In this document: positions 24,201 through 40,014 of the stretch, in pieces
How positions within the stretch are numbered: the first letter of the stretch is position 1
Layout: every line of letters begins with the position of its first letter
DNA from: Dissophora ornata
Taxonomy: Eukaryota > Mortierellomycota > Mortierellomycetes > Mortierellales > Mortierellaceae
Length of the DNA: 64,000 nucleotides
Direction: 5' to 3'
Assembly: GCA_025201705.1 (NCBI GenBank)
Contig: MU616626.1
Location: 1 to 64,000, forward strand
Made by a program: the position numbers and the translations under genes
Notes under the pieces: generated by a model
Databases searched by the model: none
Told to the model about the DNA's origin: nothing
Seen by the model: the letters and a program-made list of their open reading frames with translations, nothing else

Positions 24201-25423
24201 AGCGACATCTGACAAGCAATGTCCTTCCAAACCTGTCAATGGACACGGTCGACACGAACCTTGCTCTCGGATCTAGCAGTCTCTTTGGGAGCCAGTCGCC
24301 AATCAGGATGTATCAGGAGCGCTCTCAGTTGGGTGGTTTGCATAATCCATTCCAGGTGCCATCGCTACCAGTCAAAGAGAACACTGCTTCCCGTAGGAGA
24401 TCGAGCCCCATGGCAGGTCTCTTGTTCTCACCTAAACGTAGGCGTGTCCGTGGAGGACTGCGGCAGCCGCGAGCAACACCCCCACCTGTAAAACGAAGCG
24501 TTAATTTTCTACTGGATATTGTGGCAGAGGATGAGGATCGGTACACCACTGGACTGCGGGATCCATCGTTGCCGCCAATCAGGCCGGTACCATTTCCAAC
24601 TCTGTCTTCTTCAAAGGAGGAAGAGGAGGAGGAGGAGGTCTCGAAATCTTCTTCGACCCCTGCATCAATGAGCTTTTCAGCCCTACCTGGTAGAGTCGGG
24701 ATGGGCGGTGGAGCCAAGAGGTTGAAGGTCAGCAGCAACACCAATGGAACTGGGCTGAACAGCCAAGGAGGGGCACGGAGGCTAGTCGTCAGCAACGTTT
24801 CCTTGAATTCGACCAAAGGAGTAAAGGGAAACAATTGGAGGGGCGCACAGAGACTTACCCCAGCTTCAAATGGATCGCCAAACTCCTCTGCCAGCTCGAT
24901 TTCCAACGCACAGCCCAGTCCGACAAAGCGGAGCAGGCTGGCAGAAATTGATGGTCCAGAGCGGGGTGGTAAGCGGCTGAGGGTTTCATCCGCAGCACCC
25001 ATGAACCCCATCCATGGTATTTCCGCTGCCACCGCTGCTCGAATTGCCAGGCGGCGGAGTGTAAGTAAATGACTCGCAGCAATCGTAATAAAGGCGGCTG
25101 AAGAAACCCCGTCTCTGACTTTTTGCAAACAATTCAATGGACTATTTCACCTCACATAGAGCGCGATGGCTGAGTTCAGTAACTCTTCTCCAGCCGATCG
25201 AGATTCGGACACCAATAAGTTGTCGCCCCAAAGTCGAAAGGCTACCACGCATGGAAAGCACAATGGATTGAACTCGTCAATATCGTCTAAAGACCCTCCT
25301 ATACCAGCAACGAGTGAATCTCCGACATCTGGACAGGCATCAAGTCGCATTCCTGTTCCTAAAGCCTCAAATAACAACAATACTGGAGCTGCGACACCAG
25401 CAAGACAAACCATCCCCCTTTAA
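21246..25423 (+). CDS. Kinesin-8 (Kip3/KIF18-type) motor protein
   Basis: Plus-end-directed microtubule motor and depolymerase that controls spindle and cytoplasmic microtubule length. Exons are 21246-21591, 21697-22040, 22130-22483, 22577-22811, 22908-25060 and 25160-25423, giving 1231 aa. The motor starts about 115 residues in with [11 protein letters not shown] and has an extended segment before FDRVF, as in the long loop 2 of kinesin-8. The P-loop GATGCGKT is residues 255-262 within the family-typical [19 protein letters not shown]. Switch I is NATSSRSHA, switch II DLAGSE, and [17 protein letters not shown] follows. A neck with coiled coil ([20 protein letters not shown]) leads into a basic Ser/Pro-rich tail. 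The last exon is joined by AGT|GTAAGT...CATAG|AGC; if unspliced, the protein ends four codons later at SVSK. Evidence for the tail exon is splice sites and frame only. Confidence 0.92.
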
Positions 25424-26298
25424 CTTTTGTCGATTGGTGTCATTACTATGCATACTTGTGACTAATAAACTCTCGTACGACGCTTGGCTCTTGAAGTCAT
25501 TGATGTTGTCAAGACACAGTTGCGGACGCTTTTGAGGATGGTTCGCGATTAAAAAGGACGTGGCAGTGTATTTATTACAATATATCGATGACGAATTTGA
25601 CCCGACGATGACATGTAGTCCAAAGGTTGGCCTCGACGCTGTGTATACTGGCACTGCGAGTGCACACCACCTGGTGGTCACACACACTCGGCGCTATTTG
25701 TGATGGTGTAATTTGCAAAAGTTTAGACAATAGGCGCCAGGATACAAAGTACTTTTTTTTTTTTTTTTTTTTTTTAGGATACAAAGTGTACATGAGCAAG
25801 TGTGCCATTGCATGAAAACGAGTTGGTTTATCCGCAAGTAAACAGACAGCACGGGGGTGAAGCACAAAATATACCCGGTACAGCTGCACTAGAGAGTCCA
25901 GGGGGATTTCTGCATGTCGAAGGGATCTAGTTCTCTATTAATCTCTTGAGGGCCACCCTCGCAAAGTAGCAGCACAGCCGCTGTTCGCTCCCCGCGGATT
26001 AAATGTTGTTCGAGCTGCAGGGTTGCGATTCAGCCGTCTAGCGTTTGTCTCTCTGACAAAGTTGAGAAACAGCAGAGGTGCAGGGGGGCGTTCAGTGGTG
26101 TCACGATGTTCTCGCCTCTCCATACACTCCTTTCCCGCCCTTCCCTCCATTCCGTGTTCCTGATTACAATCGACGCTTATATTCTCTGGCCGTCCATCCA
26201 CACCCTCGTTCCTCTTGTTTCGCGCTCTTTTTATCTGCACCCTCTCGCATCCCCTTCTCGTCTGTCTCCCCCCTTCCTCTTCTCCTCGCCCATGAGAC
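25424..26298. other. Intergenic: kinesin-8 3' flank and BAR-like gene promoter
   Basis: 875 bp without a credible gene. A run of about 23 T lies near 25753-25775, and a strongly pyrimidine-rich strand at 26100-26290 directly precedes the next start codon, typical of a fungal promoter/leader. Confidence 0.6.
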
Positions 26299-29200
26299 AT
26301 GTCCGTAATGAATGATCCCCCAACCCCGAGACCGTCTTTCTCGGGTGCAGAGTCCATTCGCATGGGCAAACCTGCTTTCTGCATCACACATGACGACCAG
26401 AAGGCCTCTGTCCGTCTATTCAGGCGCTTGCTCGAGGGAGCAAAGGCCTACCGTGAGCAGATGCTAAAACTTGCCGAGACTGCTGCCGACTTTGGCAATG
26501 CCCTGGAGGAGATCGCACGCTCCAAGGCTGCAGTCCGAGACACGTCCGGCGTCTGTATGTCCCCTCGATATCTCTCGCCTCTCCTCACATTGCACCTTCA
26601 TCCCTATCGACCGTCGTATCCCTAACCAGACAACGCGCTCTTCTCGACGATAGCTTCCAGTCTTCAGTCGGCTGCGGGACTTCACTTCGTCATGTCAAAC
26701 CATCACCATATCCTGGTAAGAGCAAGAAAAAAGAACATCAAAGAGCGGCAGCAAGGGCCTGCAGGTGCGAGGAGGAAGAACTTGATCAGTGCCTGACTCG
26801 TTTGATGTCAATCCGACTACTGTTCAATAGCACAAAACGTTTCACCGTCTATTCGAGATACCACTGACAACTCACCTCGACACTCATGTGGCCAATATCG
26901 AGGCCTGTGAAGCCCAGTACGAGCGGTTGTCGAGGGAACAGATCAAAAAGCTCAGGGAAACTGAGGCCATCTCTTTTCGGAATGGTCGCAAGGGACTGCG
27001 AGGTGAGTTTCTTTCTAGGACATTTGCTCTGTCTGAAGCTGGCAACCACACCGCGGCGAAAAATTGGACCTTATTGCTCGTTGCAATTGTTGTTGTTGTT
27101 GTTTGTTGTGGTTATTTGGTTTTCCTGCTTATGCGATCGGTCGCACACACACTGCACCTCGAAGCAGCCCATTCCCGCTTTTCAAATCCCTCTCGTGTTT
27201 GCTGAAGCGCTTCTTTTTGAACCCCAGTCAGGCACACTTGCAGCCTGGCGTATGAACGCTCCTTTTGCCAAGAGGTCAGATGCCACCCCGCGTTCTTTTT
27301 GATTCCAAAATTATACTGCATTTTTGGGAGGCAGCTTTTGCGACCCTTTTTTTTTTGGCCGCTGTTGTTACGATATTTCTCCTTGCTTCGTCTAGGATAC
27401 GCTTCGTCTCGTTCCGAGTCGAGTTGTGTTGCGTCCTCTCGCCCCTCTCCACTCCAACACATTACTTCCTTCCCCTCCCCCCTCCGTGGTGTGCTATAGT
27501 GGCTATACAGGATTACTATCTAGTCGTCAACAGCGCCCTTCGTCACCTGCCCACTGTTGCTCGTATTGTCTCATCCATGACCAGCACTCCAGACCCGCCG
27601 AGTCGTTGGCCAGCTCTGCATGATACTCACGAACGGAATCATGCACCCCCTCATCCTTCTCCTTTTTGCGCCTCAGTCTGCGCTTACATTTTCCGTCTAT
27701 TACAACCGCTATGCTATTGGAGATGTCCAGGGACAGAGACGGGAAAAAAACACACACCCCCGCACGGCGACGATTATGCGAACGCCAAGCTATACCGTAC
27801 TCGCTCTGCGGTTGCAGTTTCGTTCTGTGCAGATGTTGATATATATTTTTTTCCTCCCTCCTCTCCAAATCCATTCTAGACCCCGTTCAGCATAGGCAAG
27901 ACCTCGAAGCCCAGCAAATGTATCTTGATGAATTGGAGCGTCTCAAACTGGAATACTACTTTGATAACTTGGAGGGCGAGCAGGCGAATCTTCAACAAAT
28001 CCTCGAAAAGACATCGACCATTGTCCGGGCAGAGATGGAGATCTATGAACGGATTGTCAGTAAAGGAGTGGGCGATCCCATTTTGGAAATCGTAAGACTA
28101 TCCTAACACATCGATCCTGTAGCCGTAGGGAACTTGTAGTTGTTTTTTTTTCTCACTGACAATCCCCTCTGTCGTCAACTGCTTAGATGGTTACCCAAGA
28201 ACCTGACCCCTTCTGCACCTATTCGGACCAACACATTTTTTCTGCCCTGCCCGCAATACCTTTCATCGCCAATGTAGGCGCTCCGCAAATGGGCCTGTTT
28301 TACGGCCATCATGACCCCGACCCCTTTCCGAGAGCAGGGAGACTGGACGCGCCTAGGGATCCATACCTCTTTGGAGACGTAACCTCTGATAGGTTGAATT
28401 TCAGGGAACTTTCAACAGCAGCGGCGACCACTTCCTCCAACGGACACCAGTCCACGCTGGAGGTCACCCCTTCAGATGCCGCAGAGCAGGAACAGCTGAA
28501 CCAAGCCTTTGATACCGAGACAAGCATGGAGTCTTCTAACAGTACGTCATCATCCGAAACGGCCATCCAGAGTCTTATAGTCCGTGATGAGAACGAGAGC
28601 GATCTCAACGCCGCCGTTGCGGAGGATACCGATGAGGCTGAAGAGCCAACGACACGAGAACCACAAACACCGCAGGCATCTGCCGATTCTTCATCAGAGC
28701 AGCAAGATCCGGTTGCATCCAGCAGCGCTGTCGATCTGCGAAATGGGCAGGTTCATCACCGTCACCAGACCGAATCCGAAGATGGCATATCTCACGCTTC
28801 CTCCAGTCCTGCTGAGCCAACTCCTTCTCATCACTTGGTCGCATCCTCACCTGATTCACCCCCGGTACGCAGTTTCCATATCTCACAGGACCTCTTGAAC
28901 AACAGCGAATTTTCGTACTCGCACGAGCCATCGGAGCAACGGAGCCTCAACTCTCAACTCAACATCAGCGGTGGCAGCAATAACACCCTGCAGGTGTTTG
29001 GTGGCTTTGGCGATTTGGAGGGAGATGAAGGCTTTAGGGCTACATCATCAACAGCACTCCATCAACATCAAACAAACAACTCGCAAGTACCCCTCCACCA
29101 ACACACCCGCGACCGCAGTTCCTCGCAGAGCTATGCGCTTCGACATCATTCGAGTGACGGACATTTGAGCGGTAGCGCGTCCACAAGCCTGAGTATCAGT

Positions 29201-29626
29201 AACAGTTCGTACGGTGTTCGCAGTATTCATAACAGCCGCAGCACCGGCAGACTGAGGAGGGACTATGAGGAGACAGCATCCACGTCTGAAGCAGCGTTGG
29301 AGGATCCGTTCTCGCCATCGACTGGACAGCATGCGGAAGGGGTCTGGGATGTGAGACGGGGATTTGATGGTGGTATGCCGGCGTTCAATCAAGACGAGGC
29401 AGATGATTGGCAAGTTTCAAATATATACCGCAGGAGCATGACTGGGCTCAGAAACGAATATAACAATGGGCGAGAGAGCGGGAGCGATCAGGATTCGCTG
29501 GAAAGGTCGTTCACGAGAACGACGTCGAATACAAGCGTGGAGTCGGTCCAAATGGCGGATGGCAGTAGCAGGGACGTGAGCGCAACAAATCTGAACGCAA
29601 TGGATGAGCAGAATGAGCGTGAGTGA
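26299..29626 (+). CDS. BAR-like coiled-coil protein (Ivy1-like?) with long Ser-rich tail
   Basis: Exons are 26299-26554, 26630-26715, 26831-27002, 27880-28091 and 28187-29626, giving 721 aa. Residues 20-240 are helical and charged: KASVRLFRRLLEGAKAYREQ, LAETAADFGNALEEIA, LFSTIASSLQSAAG, HLDTHVANIEACEAQYERL, LRDPVQHRQDLEAQQ, and a C-terminal helix ending VSKGVGDPILEIM. This spacing is that of BAR/IMD-type membrane-curving dimers. Fungal Ivy1-like proteins, which bind phospholipids and Ypt7/Vps33 at vacuoles, are the closest fit I can name, without certainty. Residues about 245-721 are disordered and rich in Ser, Glu, Gln and His. Intron 3 is 877 bp, several times longer than its neighbours. 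A polyadenylation-like AATAAA lies at 29718. Confidence 0.75.
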
Positions 29627-30191
29627 GATTCCGGTGTAGATATTGTAGTAAAAGAAAAAGAAGAAATCCCCCCCCCTCTTTCTTCCTTCCCTCGCCATTG
29701 TATGTATATCAACGAAAAATAAAAAAGTCGTAAATTTATCCTGGAAAATTGAAGTTGTGTCTATCAATGTATTTTATTACAAGCAGCGCGTTTGAAACAG
29801 CCATTTGCACACATGACAGGTTATTACTATTAAGAGAAAAAAAATAAGAGACGGCAAAGGGCAGGAGAGAAAGTATATCGATCTACACGAAAGGCGGCTC
29901 ACACTGGTAGACATTTTTTTTTCTTTTTTCTTTCTGTTTTGGTTTGTTGTAAGAAAATCGGCAGCATGAAAAAAAAGGGAGCAGAAGGATGAGAAGAGGA
30001 TGAAAGAAGGAAAGAAGGATGATGTACAAAGATATATACCCTTTGGAGTAATTGGCGTGAATGCCGAGTGGGAATAAACAAGAAAGAAGGGACGGATAAA
30101 AGAAACCAAAAAAAAAACGAAGGACAAAAAAAACCCCCCCCTAAAAAGAGAAGGGGGAGTGAGAGACACCAGGCATGGTCTATGAGCTGTT
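29627..30191. other. Convergent 3' region (BAR-like gene / CHS4)
   Basis: 565 bp between two converging stop codons. It contains AATAAA at 29718 for the plus-strand gene and many A/T and purine runs (29930-30150). Open frames here are low-complexity. No gene seen. Confidence 0.65.
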
Positions 30192-32707
30192 TTACATGAC
30201 TTTGCAGTTCTCATCTTCGGGGCCTGGTCCCTGTCCGTTCTGACGACCGCGCTCTGGGCGAACTCGGCGCATGGCTCCCAACTTCTTCATATCCGTCAAG
30301 CGCTTCTTGGCACGACCGTTGCCCTGGGCTGCAGAGCGCAGGTACCATCTCCTTGCTTCTTCCAGGTCCTGCTTAATACCGATTCCAACCTAATTTGATA
30401 AATACGCAAAAGAAACCGATGGCGACAGATGATCAGTAATTTTATCCGCAAGGATGGGGAGGACACATGGTTAAAAAGCATCGCAGAACTGGTGAAAAAA
30501 GGGACAGAGTATGGTAAAGCATTTACCTCAGAATAGTATCCGACGGCGTATTCGGCGCGAGACAGTCCCTTGTCTGCTGCCTTGCGTGCCCAGAGGTAAG
30601 CCTCTGTATCGCTCTGCTTCAGCACGCCCTCCGAACCCGTCAGGTACCAACCAGACAGTCCCAGTTCTGACTCTGCATCGCCCTGCTCAGCAGCTCGTGT
30701 GTACCAGGCAATACTCCTCCTGGGATCGACAGGACACGTCAAAAGACCATATTCATAGCAGTGACCCAACTTGAACTGACTTGGCGCATATCCATACCCA
30801 GCCGCCTGTGTAAACAGCTCTCGAGAGTATGCTTCATCGGGAATGACAGACGGGATGCCAGCCTTCTCAAAGCACAAGCCCAGCTCGTGGAGCGCATGCG
30901 GGTTGTCCTCGTCCGCATTCGCTGCCGCACGCTTAAGCCAGGTGATTGCTTCCCTTGGGTTGCTCTGCTGACCCAACAATCCCTTCAATATAACCATACC
31001 AAGCTTGTACATGGCCGCTGTGTCGCCCAGCGATGCGGCCTTGCGATAGAACTGGACAGCTCGACTGTGATCGCGCTTCGTACCAGCACCGAGCTCGTGA
31101 CAGACGGCAGTTCGATAAGTAGCCGCTGGGTGGTTCTGTTTCGAGGCCTGGATGTACAGGTTAAAGGCCTTGTCATGGTCGATCTGAAGTCCCAGGGAGC
31201 CATTTCCATAGCAGTTCGCCAAAAAGAATTGGGCATCTGGGTAAGCTGGTTTACCCATACCCATACCCGTTGTCGCCAACCGCTTGATAATCTTGAGTCC
31301 CTCCAAGAACAGTGACTCCTTATTCTTCTTTTGCCGCTTGGGATCTGGGTCGTCGTTGCCAAAAGTCACAGCGGCTTCGATCAGCGCCTTGGCATAATCG
31401 AGCTGTGCAGCTGGGTCATTGCTGTTCTTGGCGTGCTGGCGCATCTCATCCAACAGCTCAATCGTCAAGGGTCTCTTCTTTGCGGCAGGTGGGGGTCCGC
31501 TGCGTCCAGATGCCATGCTGTTGCCAGAGTCACCGCGGTGTGGTGGACGGGCTCCATATCCTGGACCCATAGGTCTGGGGCCTCCGCGACCTGGAGGGGG
31601 CCCTCTCATCGATGGTGATGCATGCAAATTGGCACCACCAGGCCCGCCAGGTCCACCTGGACCGCCACCGTAATATTGTTGAGGGGGTCCGTAGCCAGGT
31701 GCCTGAGGACGATATCCGCCGCCATACTCATATCCGTTACCTGGGCCTGGGTATCCACCGCCATACTGTTGCTGATATTGCGGGTCCTGGTAGTAATCCT
31801 GGCCATATTCAGAGCCATAAGGCTGGCCATATTGGTCATACTGGACATCTTGGTATCCTTGCTGGTATCCAGGGGCACCGTAGCCAGGACCTCCAGGACC
31901 TCCAGGATACTGCTGCTGATATCTAGGGTCCTGCGGTGGGTACTGTCCATAGGGTTGAGGTGGACCTCTGAAGGGAGGACGCTGGTGAGGCTGCTGATAA
32001 TCAGCGCCATATCCATAATCCTGACCGCCGCCATAACCGGGCTGCGGGGCACCATATCCCGCCCCACCAGAGGCTGATTCCGTGTAAGTTGCGGCGTTAG
32101 GGTTTGCGGCAGCATATGCGCGGACGGTGGAGTGGGTAGAATCAGTGCTTCCTGTCCGCTGAGGGGCCTGACCCTCTCCCTGGTTCAGAACCACACCTGC
32201 GTCAAATGAGGTTGCACCCTCTACACCCTCTACACCCTCTGCAGGAGGATGTCCTTGGTCTGATCCAGAATACCTCGTATCATCTGCATATCCGGTTCTC
32301 TCCACCGGCATCTTCGATTCACTCTCAGAAAGGCGCAGAGGTAGTGCGGTCAGATCCTCATTCGCGCCATCGTCGTCGTGATGGTGGTCGTTGTTGTTGT
32401 CGTCCAGCGACAGTGCTCCCAGATCCAGATCTAGCACAGGTTCCTTCGAGGAAGAGTCGCTTTGACTATCATTGCGCAGGGGTGAAGCACTGGGTCCGGC
32501 AGAATGGAACCAACCAGGTGCATCGTTGGAAGGTGCAGATGGAGAGTTCAGTGGGTTGGGGCTCTGTGTATTATCGGTCTCGTAGAGATCAAAGGAGGCC
32601 ACGTTGGGCTGGTAGGAATCCTTTGGAGGCAAGGGTGCGAGGGTGAGCTGCGGATGAGATGCGCTGATCTCGTTCGAGCGCGAACTTCCTCGGACGGGAT
32701 GCGCCAT
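30192..32707 (-). CDS. CHS4: Chitin synthase activator Chs4/Skt5-like, Sel1 repeats plus CaaX box
   Basis: Sel1-repeat adaptor that recruits or activates chitin synthase at the bud neck or septum in yeast. Exons on the minus strand are 32707-30527 and 30389-30192, giving 792 aa. Residues 1-390 are disordered, ending in a Gly/Tyr/Pro/Gln-rich block (GYGAPQPGYGGGQDYGYG type). From about 400 to 745, tandem Sel1-like repeats follow: AAQLDYAKALIEAA, AQFFLANCYGNGSLG, AVQFYRKAASLGDTAAMYKLG, AQYFAVGYYSEVG-type joins. The last exon finishes the array (GIGIKQDLEEARRWYLRSAA), adds a basic stretch and ends CKVM, a CaaX prenylation signal found in the Skt5 family. The exon junction GAG|GTAAAT...TTAG|GTTGGA keeps the repeat register (YYSE-VGIG). 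Membrane anchoring by a farnesyl group is inferred from CKVM. Confidence 0.9.
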
Positions 32708-34654
32708 GGGCTGTCAAGGAGAGGTTGAGGAATATCGGGAATAGAGAATGTTGGATGTCAAATCTAATGGCGCAGAAGGCGCAATATACACAACAGCCAT
32801 TGATTAATAGCCATGATTAGTAAATGAATGTGATCGGACACAAGGCAAGCAAACACACCAAAGGCCAAATCGATGAGAAGCTGGGCAGGTCGCGTAGTGT
32901 TTGTGGGACAATGGATGAAGGGGATCGAGGAGGAGGTCAAAGGGAGATCAAACAGGCGGGTCAAATCAGGGACCAATTGGGTAGTTGATACTTGGTTCCT
33001 GCAGGGACAACTCAACAGAAGGCACCCAGCAGGTCTTCAGAAAAGAAGGGGAACGAGTAGCGCAAGTGAGGAAACGAATGGTTACCCACACAACGAGATG
33101 ATCACCTTGCGTTTTTTGAATGGGTGGTATGTACAATGGCATGCAAAAAGGTGTGCAGTGCAATAAGGCGTGCAAAAAAAACAATATATACCACGCGTGA
33201 TGATGGTATGATCGGAACAAAATGTCATGAGCAAGTAAGGGAGGACATGCCTCCAGTGGAAATGATGAATACGAAAAGGCGTCTGCAGGTTAAATTCCTT
33301 GATGGAGGAGTTGTCGATGGGCTTACCTCTCTTCTTTCACACACACGCACACACACAGCGCTATATCTCGGTTTTATTTTTCTCCTGTTGGCGAGAGGGG
33401 GTGACAGGGTGCGAGAAGGGTTGTTTGCTTGGCGGTGAAACGGAGTCTCGAGTTGATGATGGAGGGTAGGACTGATGTTGCACCCAGTGAATGCGGCTCC
33501 TGATGCACAGAGATGGGATGGGATGAGGGATGAGGGATGAGAAAAAGAAAGAGAAAAGGAAGGGGGGAGGCGTAAAGAGAAAATAGTTTTGGAGTTGCGG
33601 GGGGCAGGCGGTTTGTGAACAGCAACACAAAGAACAGAGAACGTGAGAGCTCAACCCACATCCCACCCATCCCGCTCGTTCATTCATGGATATTCATATC
33701 GCATTCAGGCTGGGCAGAGCAGCGCTGAGCAGCACTGAGCACTACCACACGCATGGTCTTGACACCTTCGTTTTCATACGCTGTCTGAAAAACAAAAAAT
33801 AAGATGTTTATTTGCGATTATTGTCCATGAGAGCCCTTCTCTGAATCCCTCCTTGGGGTTAAGAAATATGATCCATCATCGGAAACGCCACGAACGTATC
33901 GTGGTACGGCCGAAATGATAAAGGATGTATCAGCCCTTGCCGTCGAATCAGCAGCCCTCCAAACACTCAACTTTCGTTGCTCTTTGTGTGCCATGGTCGT
34001 CCATCCAGGTCCACCACTCTGCCATCGAGCTGAATGATCTCAAAGCGGCCTGATTGACAACGTTCAGTTTGAAAGACAGAGATACGAACCAAGACTGGCC
34101 TGTTACGCTTCCATCTCTTTCTCCTCTTGTTCCTTAAACGACAGCGGCGTGTCTGTTCATATGCCATTCATGGGGCGCCCATGTCCGTACCGTGTTCATG
34201 TGCGACGTTTGCTACAAGTGTTGTTTATGTAAACACACAGATCTATTATTCGACGGTTACGCACACAGTATAATGCATGTTCACATCTGCACGGGCGTTC
34301 GTCGGTGGTCCATCCGCTCCTATGTGTTGAGAATCCTTCAATCCATAGGACGCATATTAGGCCAAGGCAAGTAGTCGATCAACCCCCTCCCTCTTGCGCA
34401 ACTTGATCGTCAACCCTGATTACGACGTGGATGGATCTCGAGCGCGTTGCATAATTAGGTGTCACATCGACGGTTTTGCCGATAAGACAAAAAGAAAAAA
34501 AAAACCCCCAATTGGTGACATGTCGGCAATCTTGTTCTCTCCATCTTGCCTTCGCTTTTTTTTTTTAAAAAAAAAAAACCTCCCCACATTTCCCATTGAT
34601 TTGACGTTCTACCAAAAACCCTACACCTTCAACAGAAAAGTTCGACAAAAAGCA
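32708..34654. other. Divergent intergenic region CHS4/DUF3712 gene
   Basis: 1.9 kb between divergent starts. It holds a (CA)n patch near 33340, purine-rich runs at 33520-33570 and A/T runs near 34490-34580. An exon-like minus-strand segment at 33680-33784 is listed separately. Otherwise nothing coding is evident. Confidence 0.5.
33680..33784 (-). other. Exon-like segment of unknown gene (weak)
   Basis: On the minus strand, a T-rich tract ending in CAG at 33785 is followed by 34 open codons and TGA. The peptide starts TAYENEGVKTMRVVVLSAA and ends DMNIHE. Its composition is protein-like and unlike the flanking sequence. I could not find convincing upstream exons (33790-34200), so it may be a terminal exon, a relic or chance. 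Confidence 0.2.
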
Positions 34655-35922
34655 ATGTTCTTAGACAAGATCAAACACAAGTTTGACTTGAGCTTGATCA
34701 AGAACATTGAGCTCGAGGATATGGCCATTGACTTTACTGGGCCTGACGATTGGACCTCCACCTTATCCTCGGATCATATGATCGCCCATATCTCCAACAT
34801 CCCTGGATTCTCATGGCCTATCCAGCAAATTCAGATGAGGGTAATTCCGGACACGCATGCTCACTTTAATACCAAGTCGATCGATGGATTGGGAAATTAG
34901 AATGTATTGTTAAGCAACCCATTCCCGCCCATTCTTGTACGCTGCCCCCTTGCCACACATGATAGGTCATTATTCGGGTATGCAAAAACTTCACTTTTGA
35001 TCAGCGTCATGGTTACAGAAGGCGGTGAGATTCCTCTGGTCTTCCTTTCCCACCTGTACCACATGGCGGTCTCACACGCCCTCCAATTGCGAATTTTTTT
35101 TTTTAGGACAACGACATTGACTTGGGCAGACTTGACACTCCCTACTCGCCAGCGAGGGTCTCGGGCGGTATCATTTCCACTTCGTTTGCTCATTCGACCA
35201 TGTCTATCTATGAATCGTCTCGGATGGCGTTTTCGGAATTTTTGGCTGCACTCGCCACGAAAACCCACCACACGTTCACGGTCAAGGCTTCGACGGACAT
35301 TATTTTCCATCTTGGGCTGTTGGGGACGCATACAATCCATAGTATCGACTTCGTTTCGGATATGACGTTAAGAGGACTGAATAACCTGCCGGACATCAAG
35401 TGTCTGTCGATCAAGGATGTTAGCTTCGGTCACGGAGGGGATGGGGCTGGGAATGCAGAGGGCGGGGCAGACCGAGGGAAGGAGGGAGAGGGAGTGAAGC
35501 GGCAGGAATTGTTCATAAAAGGAATGTTTGATATTCAGAACCCTAGCCAGTTGTCGTTGATGCTTGGTGATGTTACACTGGGCTTGGCATACACAGCAAA
35601 AACTGCGATAGACGCAGGTGAGTCAGGTGGATCAACAGAACGACTACCCATTGGAACGCTCATGTTGGAAAACTTGGCTTTGCTGCAAGGCTTGAACGAT
35701 TGCAGGATAGGCACCATCAGACTTGACTTGACTCTGGATGGGACAAAGCAGTTCCTGAAAGACGTCGCACAGGGACCGCAGACAGTGCATGTGCATGGAT
35801 TCGATGGAACATCAAGAAACGAGGCACTCGTCGGAGCGTTGCATGGCTTGGCGACGTCGTTCATCATGCCCACGTTCGCTGCCCCAGAGCTGGTCCCTCC
35901 ACCAAAGATTGAACAACAATAA
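34655..35922 (+). CDS. DUF3712-like fungal protein
   Basis: Exons are 34655-34840, 34966-34977 (12 nt) and 35107-35922, giving 337 aa. The pattern IPGFSWPIQQIQM-(R-V-I-I-R)-DNDIDLGRLDTPYSPA, then repeated beta-strand segments such as HTIHSIDFVSDMTLRGLNNL and IKGMFDIQNPSQLSLMLGDVTLGLAY, resembles DUF3712 (PF12505), a fungal family related to lipid-binding/LEA-like folds. Function is unknown. Most family members are larger and have an N-terminal membrane segment; neither is seen here, so upstream exons may be missing, although ATG 34655 (MFLDKIKHKFDL) is a plausible start. AATAAA at 35918 overlaps the stop codon. Convergent with the kinase gene, with 132 bp between stops. Confidence 0.7.
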
Positions 35923-36054
35923 AGAAAAGGCATGCGATTTATTGTATTTGAGTTCGTCAGTGGTGTGAGATACATGGTTCATAAGCGTGGATACATGGTT
36001 CATAAGTGTGGGGCATAAAAATAGGTCATAAAATCGCTCTCTCCTTCTCTCTCA

Positions 36055-40014
<3,960 letters not shown>

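Noticed and set aside
27265..27879. 204-codon plus-strand frame inside the BAR-like gene
   Set aside because: Crosses a well-supported acceptor, lacks a conserved pattern and is low-complexity; treated as intron.
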